Source: Spodoptera frugiperda (Eukaryota > Arthropoda > Insecta > Lepidoptera > Noctuidae). From it: a stretch of DNA of 64,000 nt. Shown here in pieces: positions 33,148-42,680 of the stretch (its first letter is position 1; each line of letters starts with the position of its first letter). Below the pieces are notes generated by a model that did not search any database, had not been told where the DNA came from, and saw nothing but the letters and a program-made list of their open reading frames with translations. The position numbers were made by a program, and so were the translations under genes. The stretch lies in NCBI RefSeq assembly GCF_023101765.2, contig NC_064225.1, positions 1,426,001 through 1,490,000 of the forward strand. Reading direction: 5' to 3'.

Positions 33148-33430
33148 CGCTTTGAACTAATTTTAACACTCTTTACAAATACGGCATTGCAACTGCCGGT
33201 CCATATGTCCGTAACATTCCTAGATAACCCACAACATTATAGCTCTTCTGTGATCGAGAAATATGGAGCTGTTCAGACAGAACTTAATACTTCACTAATA
33301 ATTTAATTATTTATTTTGTATGTTTTTTTTTCCAGTTTTCGTTGAAATATTTGGTTATATTTTGCTTCTGTAGACTAGTGATACTTGTAGTTTCATTTAA
33401 TTCATATGAGTAATCTCCATACTGTATAAA
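33148..33430 (+). repeat. Unclassified repeat M, copy 2
   Basis: Same orientation as 258-585. It shares the TTCTTCTGTG/CTCTTCTGTG region and the TACTTGTAGTTTCATTT end. Confidence 0.6.
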
Positions 33431-33904
33431 CATTTTCAATGACGTTTTAAGTTTTAAACCTCAATTAAAATTCATGCAATAAATTAATGCTGATATGATT
33501 TACGTCTACTTTAATATAATTTGCTTTTAAATTAACAAAAAAATATGAACACTCAAAAACTCATAGAAAAACCACTTTCATTTAAACAAAAACTTCATAA
33601 AAAAAAGCTGCATAAACCAGAGACAGAGCCACAAAGCGAATGTTTTGTTATACTTTTAATAAGACGAGATATTTAACAAAAGGCCACGGACAGAAGTTAA
33701 CCCGTAAATCTCTCCAGAACTGAAAGATAACGCCAACTTTCAAACTATGGACATTTGCATCACTAGGGTTGAGTGGCGGTGATAGCGAAATAAGAACAGA
33801 CTTTTTAAAAAGAAAAATTGGTTTAAAATATAAATATATAGGTGATATTAAAATGTTCTTTAAATTTCAGAGAGTCTTTGAAGGGTGTATATTTTTATTA
33901 AACA
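33431..33904. other. Unassigned AT-rich DNA
   Basis: No recognised element. Confidence 0.4.
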
Positions 33905-34095
33905 GAGACTAGATTTTTCTCCATCAGCATCATCAAGTAGTTGATCCGAGTTTGTGTTTCCTGATGGGTATAACCTGAGTGTCTTCAAAGCCCGAGTAAA
34001 TAGGTTGCTTATGGGCAGACGTGCTCCATCGTAGGCCGCATCATCATTTACCATCAGGCGAGATAGCAGCCAACCGTCGACCCATTAAATATAAA
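33905..34095 (-). repeat. Repeat R, inverted
   Basis: GGGTATAACCTGAGTGTCTTC, GACGTGCTCCATCGTAGGCC and CATCAGGCGAGATAGCAGCC. Confidence 0.55.
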
Positions 34096-34159
34096 AAAGA
34101 TCCCGTTACGTTAAACCTACAAAAGACGATATGCCAAAATTCTGACACTTAGTAGAGCA

Positions 34160-34310
34160 TTTTTTGATAATTATCCAATCACTTCTCTCGCCTAAGGTGA
34201 TACGAGAGGGAATTTCAGACTCTTACTAACTAAAAACCAACCCCGTTCCTACTCCTGCTCTTTAAGTCCTAGCCCCGATTACCTGCTAAGCTAAGTAGGC
34301 CGCAGAACTT
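34160..34310 (-). mobile_element. Family A retroposon, inverted
   Basis: T-run, CCAATCACTTCTCTCGCC, the reversed core, and CTAAGTAGGCCGCAG as the decayed 5' end. Confidence 0.65.
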
Positions 34311-34352
34311 AGTAGAACGTGAGAGATAATCAATTTTCAGGTTAACGATTAT

Positions 34353-34510
34353 TCCGGAGCGGCGGACTAGCTAGCGGGTTTATCGGGGCACCTGGCTCGA
34401 AAACAGGAGAAGGAACGCGGTGGTTTTTAGTCAGTAAGAGTCTGACACTTCCTCTCGCCTCGCCCAAGGCGGGAGAAGTCATTGGATGACTTTCCCTCCT
34501 CAAAAAAAAA
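34353..34510 (+). mobile_element. Full-length family A retroposon with 13-bp TSD
   Basis: GGTTAACGATTAT occurs immediately left (34,340-34,352) and right (34,511-34,523) of the element, which ends in an A9 run. Reference copy for the short form (158 bp). Confidence 0.85.
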
Positions 34511-34754
34511 GGTTAACGATTATCCGACAAACTGACTCTGTCAAATGTGGAGGTAGTCCTTTGGAAGGACTAAGATTTAGGTTACGGGTGGTATCAAATG
34601 TGCCTATTCTATTCTGCCGTCACTAATGGTGTATCCTGATTCAGATTTATCTAAATAAAAGCAAAATTTCTCCAGTATATGTATATGCATTTATGTATGT
34701 TTTGTGCCACAATCGATTACACTATTACTTGGTTCTGCTACTGTTGCACATCTC

Positions 34755-34853
34755 TGCTTCACCCAAGGGTTGACTGTAAGAGAATGCCACCCAGCATTAA
34801 GTCCACCATCGTATGTTGTATACAGAAGTGTAAATAAATACAATAAAATTATA
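34755..34853 (+). repeat. Repeat J copy
   Basis: GGGTTGACTGTAAGAGAATGCC, GCATTAAGTCCACC and AAATAAATACAATAAAA end. Confidence 0.5.
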
Positions 34854-34861
34854 GGTTCTCT

Positions 34862-35000
34862 CCTAAATTAACTAAAAATAACGGTTTACTCGTATAAATT
34901 AAAGGAGAAAGGCTCTACTACGCGTTGACGTTTCTCATGTCTGCGGACGCTGCTCATGATAAAGAGTCCCTCTGTGACTCGAAACTACAGTGTGTCTCAC
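34862..35000. mobile_element. Foldback-like element AA, diverged
   Basis: TAACGGTTTACTCGTATAAATTA outer end, GAAAGGCTCTACTACGCG, and ACTCGAAACTACAGTGTGTC; matches the ends at 20,876 and 23,076. Confidence 0.4.
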
Positions 35001-35293
35001 AATAGTTATAAAAAAAAGTTCTCATCTCCTCTCCAGCAGAATCCCGCTCCCACTGCCACCGCACCTCACTATTTGATACGATCACGCGTCCGGGATAAAG
35101 TGTCCGCTTTACATCACAACACTAGCGCAGTGTGCCGCGATACACTTGTCTTGTGTACTGGACACATGTTTTATATTTTATAGACGTTTTACCATCAGTG
35201 TGCCTGCATTGTCAAGTAGGGAGCGGATTTTTATATAAAAATAGTTTTAGTATTCATTTCATAAGGAAATGGTAGTTGTATAAAGATTTATAC

Positions 35294-35578
35294 AATAGGA
35301 ATGATGACGGGGTATTAAAATTAAAAATCTAATTAGTTCGTCAGTTAAGTAATGAAAATAACATTAGACATATATTTTTTTATTTTGTCATATAAGATTG
35401 TAACAATACTTATAAAATACGTGATTTCTATGTATATACCTAGATGGGACATTAATAATTCTTCTAAAGTATTTGTTTTGGCAAGAAAATATAAAACACG
35501 TGTCTAATATTTTAAAATAATCTACAAGATGGACATTATTCAAATAAAAATTAGTTAACTACCCTATTATTAGAACTA
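35294..35578. mobile_element. Element K (short terminal inverted repeats)
   Basis: Left end AATAGGAATGATGACGGGG; right end AACTACCCTATT. Aligns with 45,472-45,806 through AAATAATCTACAAGATGGAC and TTTTTTATTTTGTCAT. The terminal repeat is only about 8-10 bp. Confidence 0.5.
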
Positions 35579-35690
35579 TGTAGGACTGGATAAGGTTACT
35601 TATGGGTAGATGTACTTCATTGTAGGCCATATCATCGTTTACCTCCATAAGCGACAGTAAACAAACGCAGACATTTTTTAAACATAAAAC
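35579..35690 (-). repeat. Repeat R fragment, inverted
   Basis: ATGGGTAGATGTACTTCATTG then GGCCATATCATCGTTTACC; decayed. Confidence 0.45.
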
Positions 35691-36190
35691 AGATTTGGTT
35701 CAAAAGTTAGGCATGTTCAAAATTAAGTTTTTTAACAAGTCTGTAAAACTGAGATCCTATTTGAACCACAAAATATCAAAATAAATAGTTCTAAAAGAGC
35801 TAAAACATTTTCGAATATCACTATCATAGAGAAAACATCGTCAAACCAGCAAAAGATATCTTAAACGGTCATAAAGTGTCTCAAAAAATCCCTTTTGGAT
35901 AAGGAAAACATTATAACAAACTTATTTGCGTCCCACAAACATCGAATCAGACAAATCTCAACCGTACTGCTATAGGAATAAAAGCCATTTGTATTTTAAA
36001 GAACTGTTTTAAAAGAGATGCACGATATAATCTTAAATCGATGGCATTTTGTTATGTTGTGTATGAAGATAGAAGATGTTTTCTTGCAAAGAATCAACAA
36101 TACGTGTTTCTATTAAAGGATATAGATTATAGTATATTTTGGTTGCTCAGGGGGATTTTAGTTAAACGAAGCAAGTCATGGGATTTATGG
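35691..36190. other. Unassigned AT-rich DNA
   Basis: No recognised element. Confidence 0.4.
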
Positions 36191-36392
36191 TTTCGGCACG
36201 TCGCGTTCCGGACACGCCTCAAAGAGCCATCAGACAACTATAGATGGGGCCTTGTAGGGCTGATGCCAACCCGGATCTGTGGACAGCCTAGCGGGTTACC
36301 GGGATTCTGGCTCGAAAAGCAGGAGTACGAACGGGGTGGTTTTTAGTCAGTAAGAGTTTGAATCTCCCTCTCGCCTCGCCCAAGTCAAGAGG
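36191..36392 (+). mobile_element. Family A retroposon, long form, 3' truncated
   Basis: 5' extension TTCGGCACGTCGCGTTCCGG and AAGAGCCATCAGACAACTAT, then the usual core. The CATTGGATGA and A-tail part is replaced by unrelated sequence. Confidence 0.65.
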
Positions 36393-36406
36393 AGGAAACT
36401 TTTGAG

Positions 36407-36503
36407 ATGACTGTTGATGAAGCGAAAGAAGTATGTAAGAATAGTAGCAAACGCGGCAGCAGCAATCCATTGTCTCTGTCTACCATTATGAGAGACAGGC
36501 ATT
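36407..36503 (+). pseudogene. Non-LTR polyprotein C-terminal scrap V
   Basis: GATGACTGTTGATGAAGCGA, AAGAATAGTAGCAA and GAGAGACAGGC match 58,418-58,520. The frame of that copy (TVDEAKEMCKNRSNWRSI) resembles the end of non-LTR reverse transcriptase polyproteins. No catalytic part is present. Confidence 0.35.
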
Positions 36504-37167
36504 TTCCGATTTAGATTCAGTTAACGTGTCACCACGTACGTCATTGGTAATCAGAGTTAGCGGAGGATTTGCCTTCAGTAGTTTTCTGATGCCAATCAAT
36601 GGTTTAAAGACTTAACTTCAACGGTAAAAGTGCTAATGATGAGTATGCAATTAAAGTATAAAAGTCGTAAAAATGTTTGAAAGTCAAGACATGTTTGTAA
36701 TATTTCTTTAAATATTGAGTAAAATCTTCTTAAATTATTACAGGACTTAAGGTAATTCGAATCCTACTAGACTTTACAAGGTTATTACTGATATTACCAT
36801 GGGACAAAATTGCCCCATAAAAAGTTCAGTGACCTTAGTCCAAAACTGCCATAGTAAAATTTCTTCTGGAAATCAAATATATTACTATGAATATATAAAT
36901 GTACTCTAACTCCTTTTCTACTAGCTTTTCCTAGGAATAACTTACATAAACTGCTCCCCAATTATCAGTTCAAGGTCATAGCATACTTAACCATAATGTC
37001 TCCATAAGTACCAGTAATTGAGGATGATAGCAGCTATTTGTTCCAGTTACCACATTATCTTTGACTTATGTAGTTTCAAGAATATCCATTACCAACTAAT
37101 AGTTTTTTAGAAGTCTTTTTCTGTGGCTATAGGGCTTACTGTCATAATTGCTTTGTTGGTTGAATAC
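36504..37167. other. Mostly unassigned; weak T copy
   Basis: GTTAGCGGAGGATTTGCCTTC at 36,554-36,575 matches repeat T without its palindrome. Nothing else recognised. Confidence 0.4.
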
Positions 37168-37318
37168 AAGTGTGGTCAGCTCGACCGGAGTGGTACCACC
37201 GCCTCACAGAAAACTGACGTGAAACAACGCTTGCGTTGTGTTTCACTGTGTGAGTGAGGTTAGTAGGTCCAATTGCATCCCTTCCCAATCTTCTCAATTC
37301 CCGATTCCTCAACAACCC
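37168..37318 (+). repeat. Family B, 5' half, split by the BEL/Pao insertion
   Basis: AAGTGTGGTCAGCTCGACCGG to TCCTCAACAACCC. The rest of the same copy resumes at 41,173 (ACCCTTAAATTCC), so the retrotransposon landed inside it and duplicated ACCC. Confidence 0.8.
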
Positions 37319-37630
37319 TGTTTAACCGCATAGCAACTAATCTGTCAAAACCCGCGATTCAGTCAAAACATAGTTCCAAATTTAGCTAATAGATGGAGCT
37401 TTTTATTTGAGTCCGTTTTCTGAATCGCGGTGTTAAGATTCTCAGGCTATAGTATAAGTATCCTGAGAATCTATGGGAATGTTGGTATCAGGTATCACAT
37501 CAACTGTCAGTACTATATCATTAGGTTGGTATAGTAATTCGGAATTAAAAAGAGTTTGGTAATCACTATCTACCTCCTTTTATTTCAAATCAAACCCCAG
37601 CTTAACCCTCAAGATACCCAGGGTTAAACA
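37319..37630 (+). repeat. 5' LTR (312 bp)
   Basis: Starts TGTTTAACC and ends GGTTAAACA, a 9-bp perfect terminal inverted repeat. It holds two further perfect 11-bp inverted repeats: CCGCGATTCAG (37,352-37,362) with CTGAATCGCGG (37,420-37,430), and AGATTCTCAGG (37,436-37,446) with CCTGAGAATCT (37,462-37,472). The second brackets CTATAGTATAAG, a possible TATA-like region. Confidence 0.95.
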
Positions 37631-37647
37631 TGGTCCTTCGAGCCGGA
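37631..37647 (+). other. Primer binding site complementary to tRNA-Tyr 3' end
   Basis: TGGTCCTTCGAGCCGGA directly abuts the LTR. Its complement reads TCCGGCTCGAAGGACCA, which is the 3' end of animal tRNA-Tyr (acceptor stem CCTTCGA/TCGAAGG plus CCA) as I remember it. Confidence 0.8.
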
Positions 37648-38219
37648 TGCTCTTAGAGTTTTTGGGGTATCTGCAGCACGGACAACAGTGGTGGGTTGCC
37701 ACTGAAGTGCTCCCAGTGTCGCCGACAGAGGGCGCCACTGCAGTACAAGCAAGTACTGCAGCCGGAGCTGAACATCATCGGAAGAGGTATCCCAGGAGCT
37801 GAGCTGAGCATCGAAGCGGCGCTACTACTCATCAGCAGCAGCAAGCAAGCTGCAGACGACGACGTCGTAAGGAAAGGAAGTGAGTGATAGTGCGCGAAAA
37901 ACGTAAGTAATTTGTGAATTTATTCAAGCAAAAGTGAACTTTAAAAACTAGAAGAATTTAACTTTGAAAAAATCTTGGACTTGTAGAATTTCAAGAAATC
38001 TTGGACTTAGAATAATTTAGGTAATTTTAGATGTAGACTTAGGTAGATTTAAGCAAAATTCTGTTCAGACGGGGAACCTATGCCCGATTTTTAGTAGATT
38101 CCCCAAAATTCCAAACACTTGTAAAAATTTCATCTCTTCTCAAACACTTAGAAAATTTTGTTTACTATACTTTTTCGGAAACATTTCAACCTCTTTAGTT
38201 ACAGAATTTTTCTTAAAAA

Positions 38220-40403
38220 ATGTCTTTGGAATCGCATGTCAAACTTCAAGATGACATTCATGTCAGATTGTCAAGAGCAAAAATTAATTTTAAAAAATCA
38301 CCCAAAGATAGGATTTCTGTACAATATTTAGAAACTAGATTAGAAATGATTGAAGATTTATGGGCACAATTCACTTTAACACATTCACAAATTATTAAAG
38401 ATTTTGATTATAAAGAGTTAACATCTTCACCATACACTGTAAACGAGGTCTATTTTAACACAGAAGAAATATATTTAGATTTAAAATGCGAGTTAAAATC
38501 CGCATTATGTAGATTACAAAAAAGCGATGTCTTTCCAGCTATGGGGTCTTCAAATAATAGTTCACCTGGTAAAAGCATGACTATTAAGTTACCCAGAATA
38601 ACGATTCCCACTTTTTCCGGGAAATACACTGAATGGCCTACCTTTCGCGACTTGTTTGTGTCCGCAATTCACAAAAATAGTAGTATAGATAATGTACAAA
38701 AATTGCATTATTTAAAAAGTTATTTGTCTGGGGAAGCCGAGCAGCTCCTCCGTCATATACCAATTTCTGAAGCTAACTATGAAAGATCCTGGGCTCAGTT
38801 GGAGACTAGGTATAACAATAGAAAATATTTGTCACATTGCATTTTAGTAAGATTGCTTAGTCAGAAAAATATTGTACAAGAGTCGGCTAGTGCTTTAAAG
38901 GAATTATTGGATACTACATCTGATTGTTTAAATGCGTTAACGAATTTGGATATTGATGTAACTTCATGGGATATCATAATAGTTCACATAGTAACATCGA
39001 AGCTAGATCCTGATAGCAGAAAGGATTGGGAACTAAAGGTCACTAGTAATATAGATTCAGACGAGTTGCCTACATTTGGACAGCTTAAAGAATTTTTAAC
39101 AGCACGTTATAGGGCACTTGAATTCTTAGGTGCTAAGTATACTAAAAACATTGTTTGTAAGGAAAGGGTATTCCACACAGCAGCCAGTACATCCAAGTTA
39201 TGTCCGGTTTGTAACAGTAGCGAGCACAAAATAAGGAATTGTAAACAATTTGTTAATAAAGATGTGGATGTACGGCGTAAGTTTGTGCAGGATCATAACT
39301 TATGTTTTAATTGTTTGGGATTCAAACACTCTGCTAGGTTGTGTAAATGTACAGCCTCGTGTCAAATATGTAAGCGTAGACACCATTCTTTGCTGCACCC
39401 TAAAGGTGAACGGGAGTCTGGTGTCAAGGGAGATTCATCAACGCGAGCATGTTCAACTACAGTCGGGGTGGAATCTCAAAACAATATAGCAACTTGTTTC
39501 TCAAAGGGTGGACTGGATAGTCAAGTCTTGCTACCAACAGCGCTAGTGAGGGCTGTATCCAAAAACGGAGGTATGTATATGATCAGAGCACTATTAGATC
39601 AAGGCTCACAAGCGTCTTTTATTACGGAGCGTACTGTGCAGAGTTTAGGGTTACGTAAACAAGCAATAAAGGGTTCAGTTACTGGCATAAATGGTCATAC
39701 TAAATTAGTCTTTAATTCAGTTGTTGAGGTCAAAATTCAATCTAGGATAGATCCGTCATTTGAACTTGTAGTCAAAGCATACGTTCTCAAATCTATAACG
39801 TCTTATACACCGGGTAGAGAAACGTCATATTTAGATTGGGCTCAAGTCAGGGACATCGAACTAGCGGATCCTAGATATCACAAACCTGATAAAGTAGATA
39901 TGTTGTTAGGGGCAGAGATTTATAGTCAGATTTTACAGAACGGGTTCAAAAAGGCATCAGCTGGCAGCACAGTAGCTCAAGCTACCACATTAGGGTGGAT
40001 TATATCGGGTACAGTAGCTTCTGCTTCTCAGAATATATCAGATATTACTGTGATGCATACTCACCTCAGTGAGAGCGAAATCCTGAAGAAGAATCTAGGA
40101 AAAGAACATACGAGGGAAAAGCAAAACTATAATCATATGAACGAGTTACTAGCAAAGACAGGATTCACTGTACAAAACGGGTTAAGCAACAGCAGTGAAT
40201 TACTAGGGAAAATTATCGGGAAAACACACTCGTTCAAGGGACTAGATGAGATAGGAAAAGAAATAAATAAGCAAGCAAGCAATAAAATAAAGCAAAAGGG
40301 ACTTACCTGGAACAGAACCTGCGACATCTTCCAGTATTCTGTTCAGTTACCTGTGCGGGAAAAATTTAAAACTAATAGAAAAGAGGAGCTTACCTTACCT
40401 TGA
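38220..40403 (+). CDS. BEL/Pao gag-protease polyprotein, 727 aa
   Basis: Uninterrupted ORF. Residues about 1-110 form a helical N-terminal region. Residues 126-275 carry the DUF1759-type capsid-like signature (ITIPTFSGKYTEWPTFRDLF). Two CX2CX4HX4C knuckles follow (C328-C331-H336-C341 and C362-C365-H370-C375), then a third Cys/His cluster at 381-393. Residues 435-600 resemble the DUF1758 retropepsin domain: LLDQGSQASF around catalytic-type Asp460, DMLLGAEIY near 560, TLGWIISG near 590. After about residue 612 the sequence stops resembling the family: a basic tail of about 115 residues replaces the reverse transcriptase. The start is the first ATG after the leader. The protein could supply particle and protease functions only. 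Confidence 0.85.
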   Translation: MSLESHVKLQDDIHVRLSRAKINFKKSPKDRISVQYLETRLEMIEDLWAQFTLTHSQIIKDFDYKELTSSPYTVNEVYFNTEEIYLDLKCELKSALCRLQKSDVFPAMGSSNNSSPGKSMTIKLPRITIPTFSGKYTEWPTFRDLFVSAIHKNSSIDNVQKLHYLKSYLSGEAEQLLRHIPISEANYERSWAQLETRYNNRKYLSHCILVRLLSQKNIVQESASALKELLDTTSDCLNALTNLDIDVTSWDIIIVHIVTSKLDPDSRKDWELKVTSNIDSDELPTFGQLKEFLTARYRALEFLGAKYTKNIVCKERVFHTAASTSKLCPVCNSSEHKIRNCKQFVNKDVDVRRKFVQDHNLCFNCLGFKHSARLCKCTASCQICKRRHHSLLHPKGERESGVKGDSSTRACSTTVGVESQNNIATCFSKGGLDSQVLLPTALVRAVSKNGGMYMIRALLDQGSQASFITERTVQSLGLRKQAIKGSVTGINGHTKLVFNSVVEVKIQSRIDPSFELVVKAYVLKSITSYTPGRETSYLDWAQVRDIELADPRYHKPDKVDMLLGAEIYSQILQNGFKKASAGSTVAQATTLGWIISGTVASASQNISDITVMHTHLSESEILKKNLGKEHTREKQNYNHMNELLAKTGFTVQNGLSNSSELLGKIIGKTHSFKGLDEIGKEINKQASNKIKQKGLTWNRTCDIFQYSVQLPVREKFKTNRKEELTLP

Positions 40404-40431
40404 TTCTGTTTATATTGTCAGGGTGGGCGGT

Positions 40432-40638
40432 AGACAGCAGCATTCTAATCTTGTAATTAACGAAGATAATAATTTACCTACCTGTCGGTGACTTCTTAGC
40501 AGACTGGTTGAAAAGCATTCGGGGTTAGACAATCTTACATGGGTAGTTACAATTCGCAGTAATGGTTCTATGTTCAAAGGTCAACATCCAAGCTGTGTGT
40601 ATTACCTATTACCTAGGGATATTCATAAGTTAGGATAG
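40432..40638 (+). pseudogene. Remnant of integrase C-terminal (DUF5641-like) region
   Basis: In the +1 frame relative to the gag-protease ORF, LVINEDNNLPTCR is followed by a TGA at 40,489-40,491 and then, still in frame, RLVEKHSGLDNLTWVVTIRS. This layout matches the end of BEL/Pao pol proteins, where a Trp is usual at the position of the stop. It shows that the element arose from a full-length ancestor by internal deletion. The frame ends at TAG 40,636-40,638. Confidence 0.6.
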
Positions 40639-40848
40639 TTTTAAGTACTGTTGTAGAATTGTAATTTTGGTTTTTTTATCATTGTAAGCATTGTTAAGTT
40701 TAGTTCGGGTTTTTTATCATTGTAAGCATTTTTATGTTAAGTTCGGTTTCTATCATTATAAGTTAGATTTAAGTCATTTTGTAAGGGTTTTTCATCTGTA
40801 TTTTGGTATTTTAACTTTAGAAGGACATATTGTTTCACAAAATGTCCT

Positions 40849-40860
40849 TGGTGGGCGGAA
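40849..40860 (+). other. Polypurine tract
   Basis: TGGTGGGCGGAA lies directly before the 3' LTR, the place and form expected for plus-strand priming. A near copy (GGGTGGGCGG) occurs at 40,421-40,430. Confidence 0.6.
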
Positions 40861-41172
40861 TGTTTAACCGCATAGCAACTAATCTGTCAAAACCCGCGAT
40901 TCAGTCAAAACATAGTTCCAAATTTAGCTAATAGATGGAGCTTTTTATTTGAGTCCGTTTTCTGAATCGCGGTGTTAAGATTCTCAGGCTATAGTATAAG
41001 TATCCTGAGAATCTATGGGAATGTTGGTATCAGGTATCACATCAACTGTCAGTACTATATCATTAGGTTGGTATAGTAATTCGGAATTAAAAAGAGTTTG
41101 GTAATCACTATCTACCTCCTTTTATTTCAAATCAAACCCCAGCTTAACCCTCAAGATACCCAGGGTTAAACA
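40861..41172 (+). repeat. 3' LTR (312 bp)
   Basis: Reads identical to the 5' LTR by eye, including both internal inverted repeats and the terminal TGTTTAACC/GGTTAAACA. Confidence 0.95.
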
Positions 41173-41270
41173 ACCCTTAAATTCCTAACCCCCAAAAAGC
41201 CGGCAACGCACTTGTAACGCCTCTGGTGTTTTGGGTGTCTATGGTCGGCGGCGATTGCTTACCATCAGGT
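41173..41270 (+). repeat. Family B, 3' half of the split copy
   Basis: Resumes with ACCCTTAAATTCC and continues to TTACCATCAGGT. The final TTTACCGGCTTATACC block is lost. Confidence 0.75.
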
Positions 41271-41778
41271 AGAGTTACTGTCCATTCCAAAATAATAGGA
41301 TACGCTATCACCTACGATATTTTCGAACCGATATGACCTTTAATTTCAATTTAAGTTCCTACTTCTTTCGTGAGGCCCATAAAATATTTGTCAGCTCTGG
41401 TATTGCGAATGTCCATAGCAAGCATTGATTACTTATGTTGAGGTAACCCGCCTGCTCATTTACCCTTATAAAATATATTCCTACCACTATTGACAACTTA
41501 TAACAAGGCCTTATTACAATCAAATTAAAGTACTGAATCGTCTATCAAATCAAAGCTTCCTAGTCGATTAAATTCTTTGAAGTAGATCGATTTAATGCGC
41601 TTAATAATGGGAAAAGACCACATGTAGCGGTCAACGGGTTCTAAGAAAGTTTATAGTAAGTGTGTCAGTCAGTGGAACAATCTATAATAATCAGTTGTGC
41701 CATGATTGGAGTTGTTATCGAGTTATAGCTTTGATGGCAGTTAGGTTCGTTATTTATTACATAGGAGTTACAATATAA
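41271..41778. other. Unassigned; decayed family B-like scrap
   Basis: Around 41,395-41,470 GTCAGCTCTGGTATTGCGAATG, GTCCATAGCAAGCATTG and AACCCGCCTGCTCATTTACC look like a very decayed B element. The rest is unassigned. Confidence 0.35.
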
Positions 41779-41871
41779 TAGGGATGATGACGGGGTATGA
41801 AAATTAAATTAGTTTGAAAATAAATAAAATTAAATTAGTCTAAAAATCTAATTAGTCTGTCTTTAGGGCTA
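41779..41871. mobile_element. Element K fragment
   Basis: AATAGGGATGATGACGGGG and AATCTAATTAGTCTGTC; only the left part is present. Confidence 0.45.
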
Positions 41872-41932
41872 TGTTCAGCAGTAGACGTTTGGTGGCTGAT
41901 ATTATGATGATGGTGATACCATATTTGGTAGA
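41872..41932 (+). mobile_element. Repeat S-like tail
   Basis: GGGCTATGTTCAGCAGTAGACG and GATATTATGATGATGGTGAT. Confidence 0.45.
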
Positions 41933-42250
41933 AAGAGAGTGAAACCTAGGATGCCATGCTGTGGGATAAGTTGACCGGTTTGAATGAAGTTATGCTCATA
42001 CTTATATCTACGTTTTAATTCGCCGTGCAAGTAAAGTTACTGGAGGCTCAACTCCTCATTCCTAATTCTTTAAACTCTATAAGACCAGCAATACACTTCT
42101 AACTCCTCATGGTTCTCCTAGTGTGACAGATATCATATTATTATCATGAGTTAATTGGCGTGACTTCCAGATATGCAGATTAAAAGCAATCTGCATCCAA
42201 CGGGTCCTTTTTATAGGGGAAAATCATCTAATGACTCTCTAATAGCTTGC

Positions 42251-42383
42251 TTGCCGTCCGCACTTATGGTGGCCAGAGATCGTCGCGCGATCCCTGACAC
42301 CCGGAGGGATCAGCGGAAGTCATTGTGGGAGGCCTATTGTCAGTAGTGGAGTCTTATGGCTGATATGATGATGATGATGATAA
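42251..42383 (+). repeat. Repeat U fragment plus S-like tail
   Basis: GGTGGCCAGAGATCGTCGCG, then CGATCCCTGACACCCGGAG (repeat U), followed by GGCCTATTGTCAGTAGTGGA and a GATGATGATGATGA end. The adjacency suggests U belongs to the body of the non-LTR element whose 3' end is S. Confidence 0.5.
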
Positions 42384-42680
42384 ATTGTTCAGTTCAAAAA
42401 CCCAAATACACGTATAACTAGAATTAAATTTCAAACTTTATAGACAGTTAAGAGGCGATCAACTAACGCACTGTGAGATTAAATAATAAAATTTCAAACT
42501 ACTTCATATAGCTCATTATGTTAAGTTACTGTGCAAACTCCAAGTTAAAGAGAACTGGGTGAGTCTTCGCTGCTCCATACTTAAGTCAGTATTTAAGTTT
42601 CAAACTTATAAGTAAGTTGACATGCTTCTTGAAGTGGGTCGTTGTGTATTGTCAGGTTTTATTGAGCTTACAGAAAAAAT
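42384..42680. other. Unassigned DNA
   Basis: No recognised element. Confidence 0.35.

Larger units (their letters stand above)
37319..41172 (+). mobile_element. BEL/Pao LTR retrotransposon, pol-deleted and recent
   Basis: 3,854-bp element bounded by two 312-bp LTRs that I read as identical, flanked by the 4-bp direct repeat ACCC (37,315-37,318 and 41,173-41,176). Order: 5' LTR; tRNA-Tyr-type primer binding site; 589-nt leader; one long ORF covering gag and protease; a remnant of the integrase C-terminal region; GGTGGGCGGAA purine-rich tract; 3' LTR. Reverse transcriptase, RNase H and the integrase core are absent. Identical LTRs imply insertion recent enough that no mutations accumulated, so this deletion derivative was probably mobilised in trans by a complete relative. 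Family assignment rests on the DUF1759-like region, zinc knuckles and DUF1758-like protease. Confidence 0.9.

Noticed and set aside
37696..37887. 63-codon ORF in the BEL/Pao leader as a separate gene
   Set aside because: Lies between the primer binding site and gag; no start context or homology evident, best treated as leader.
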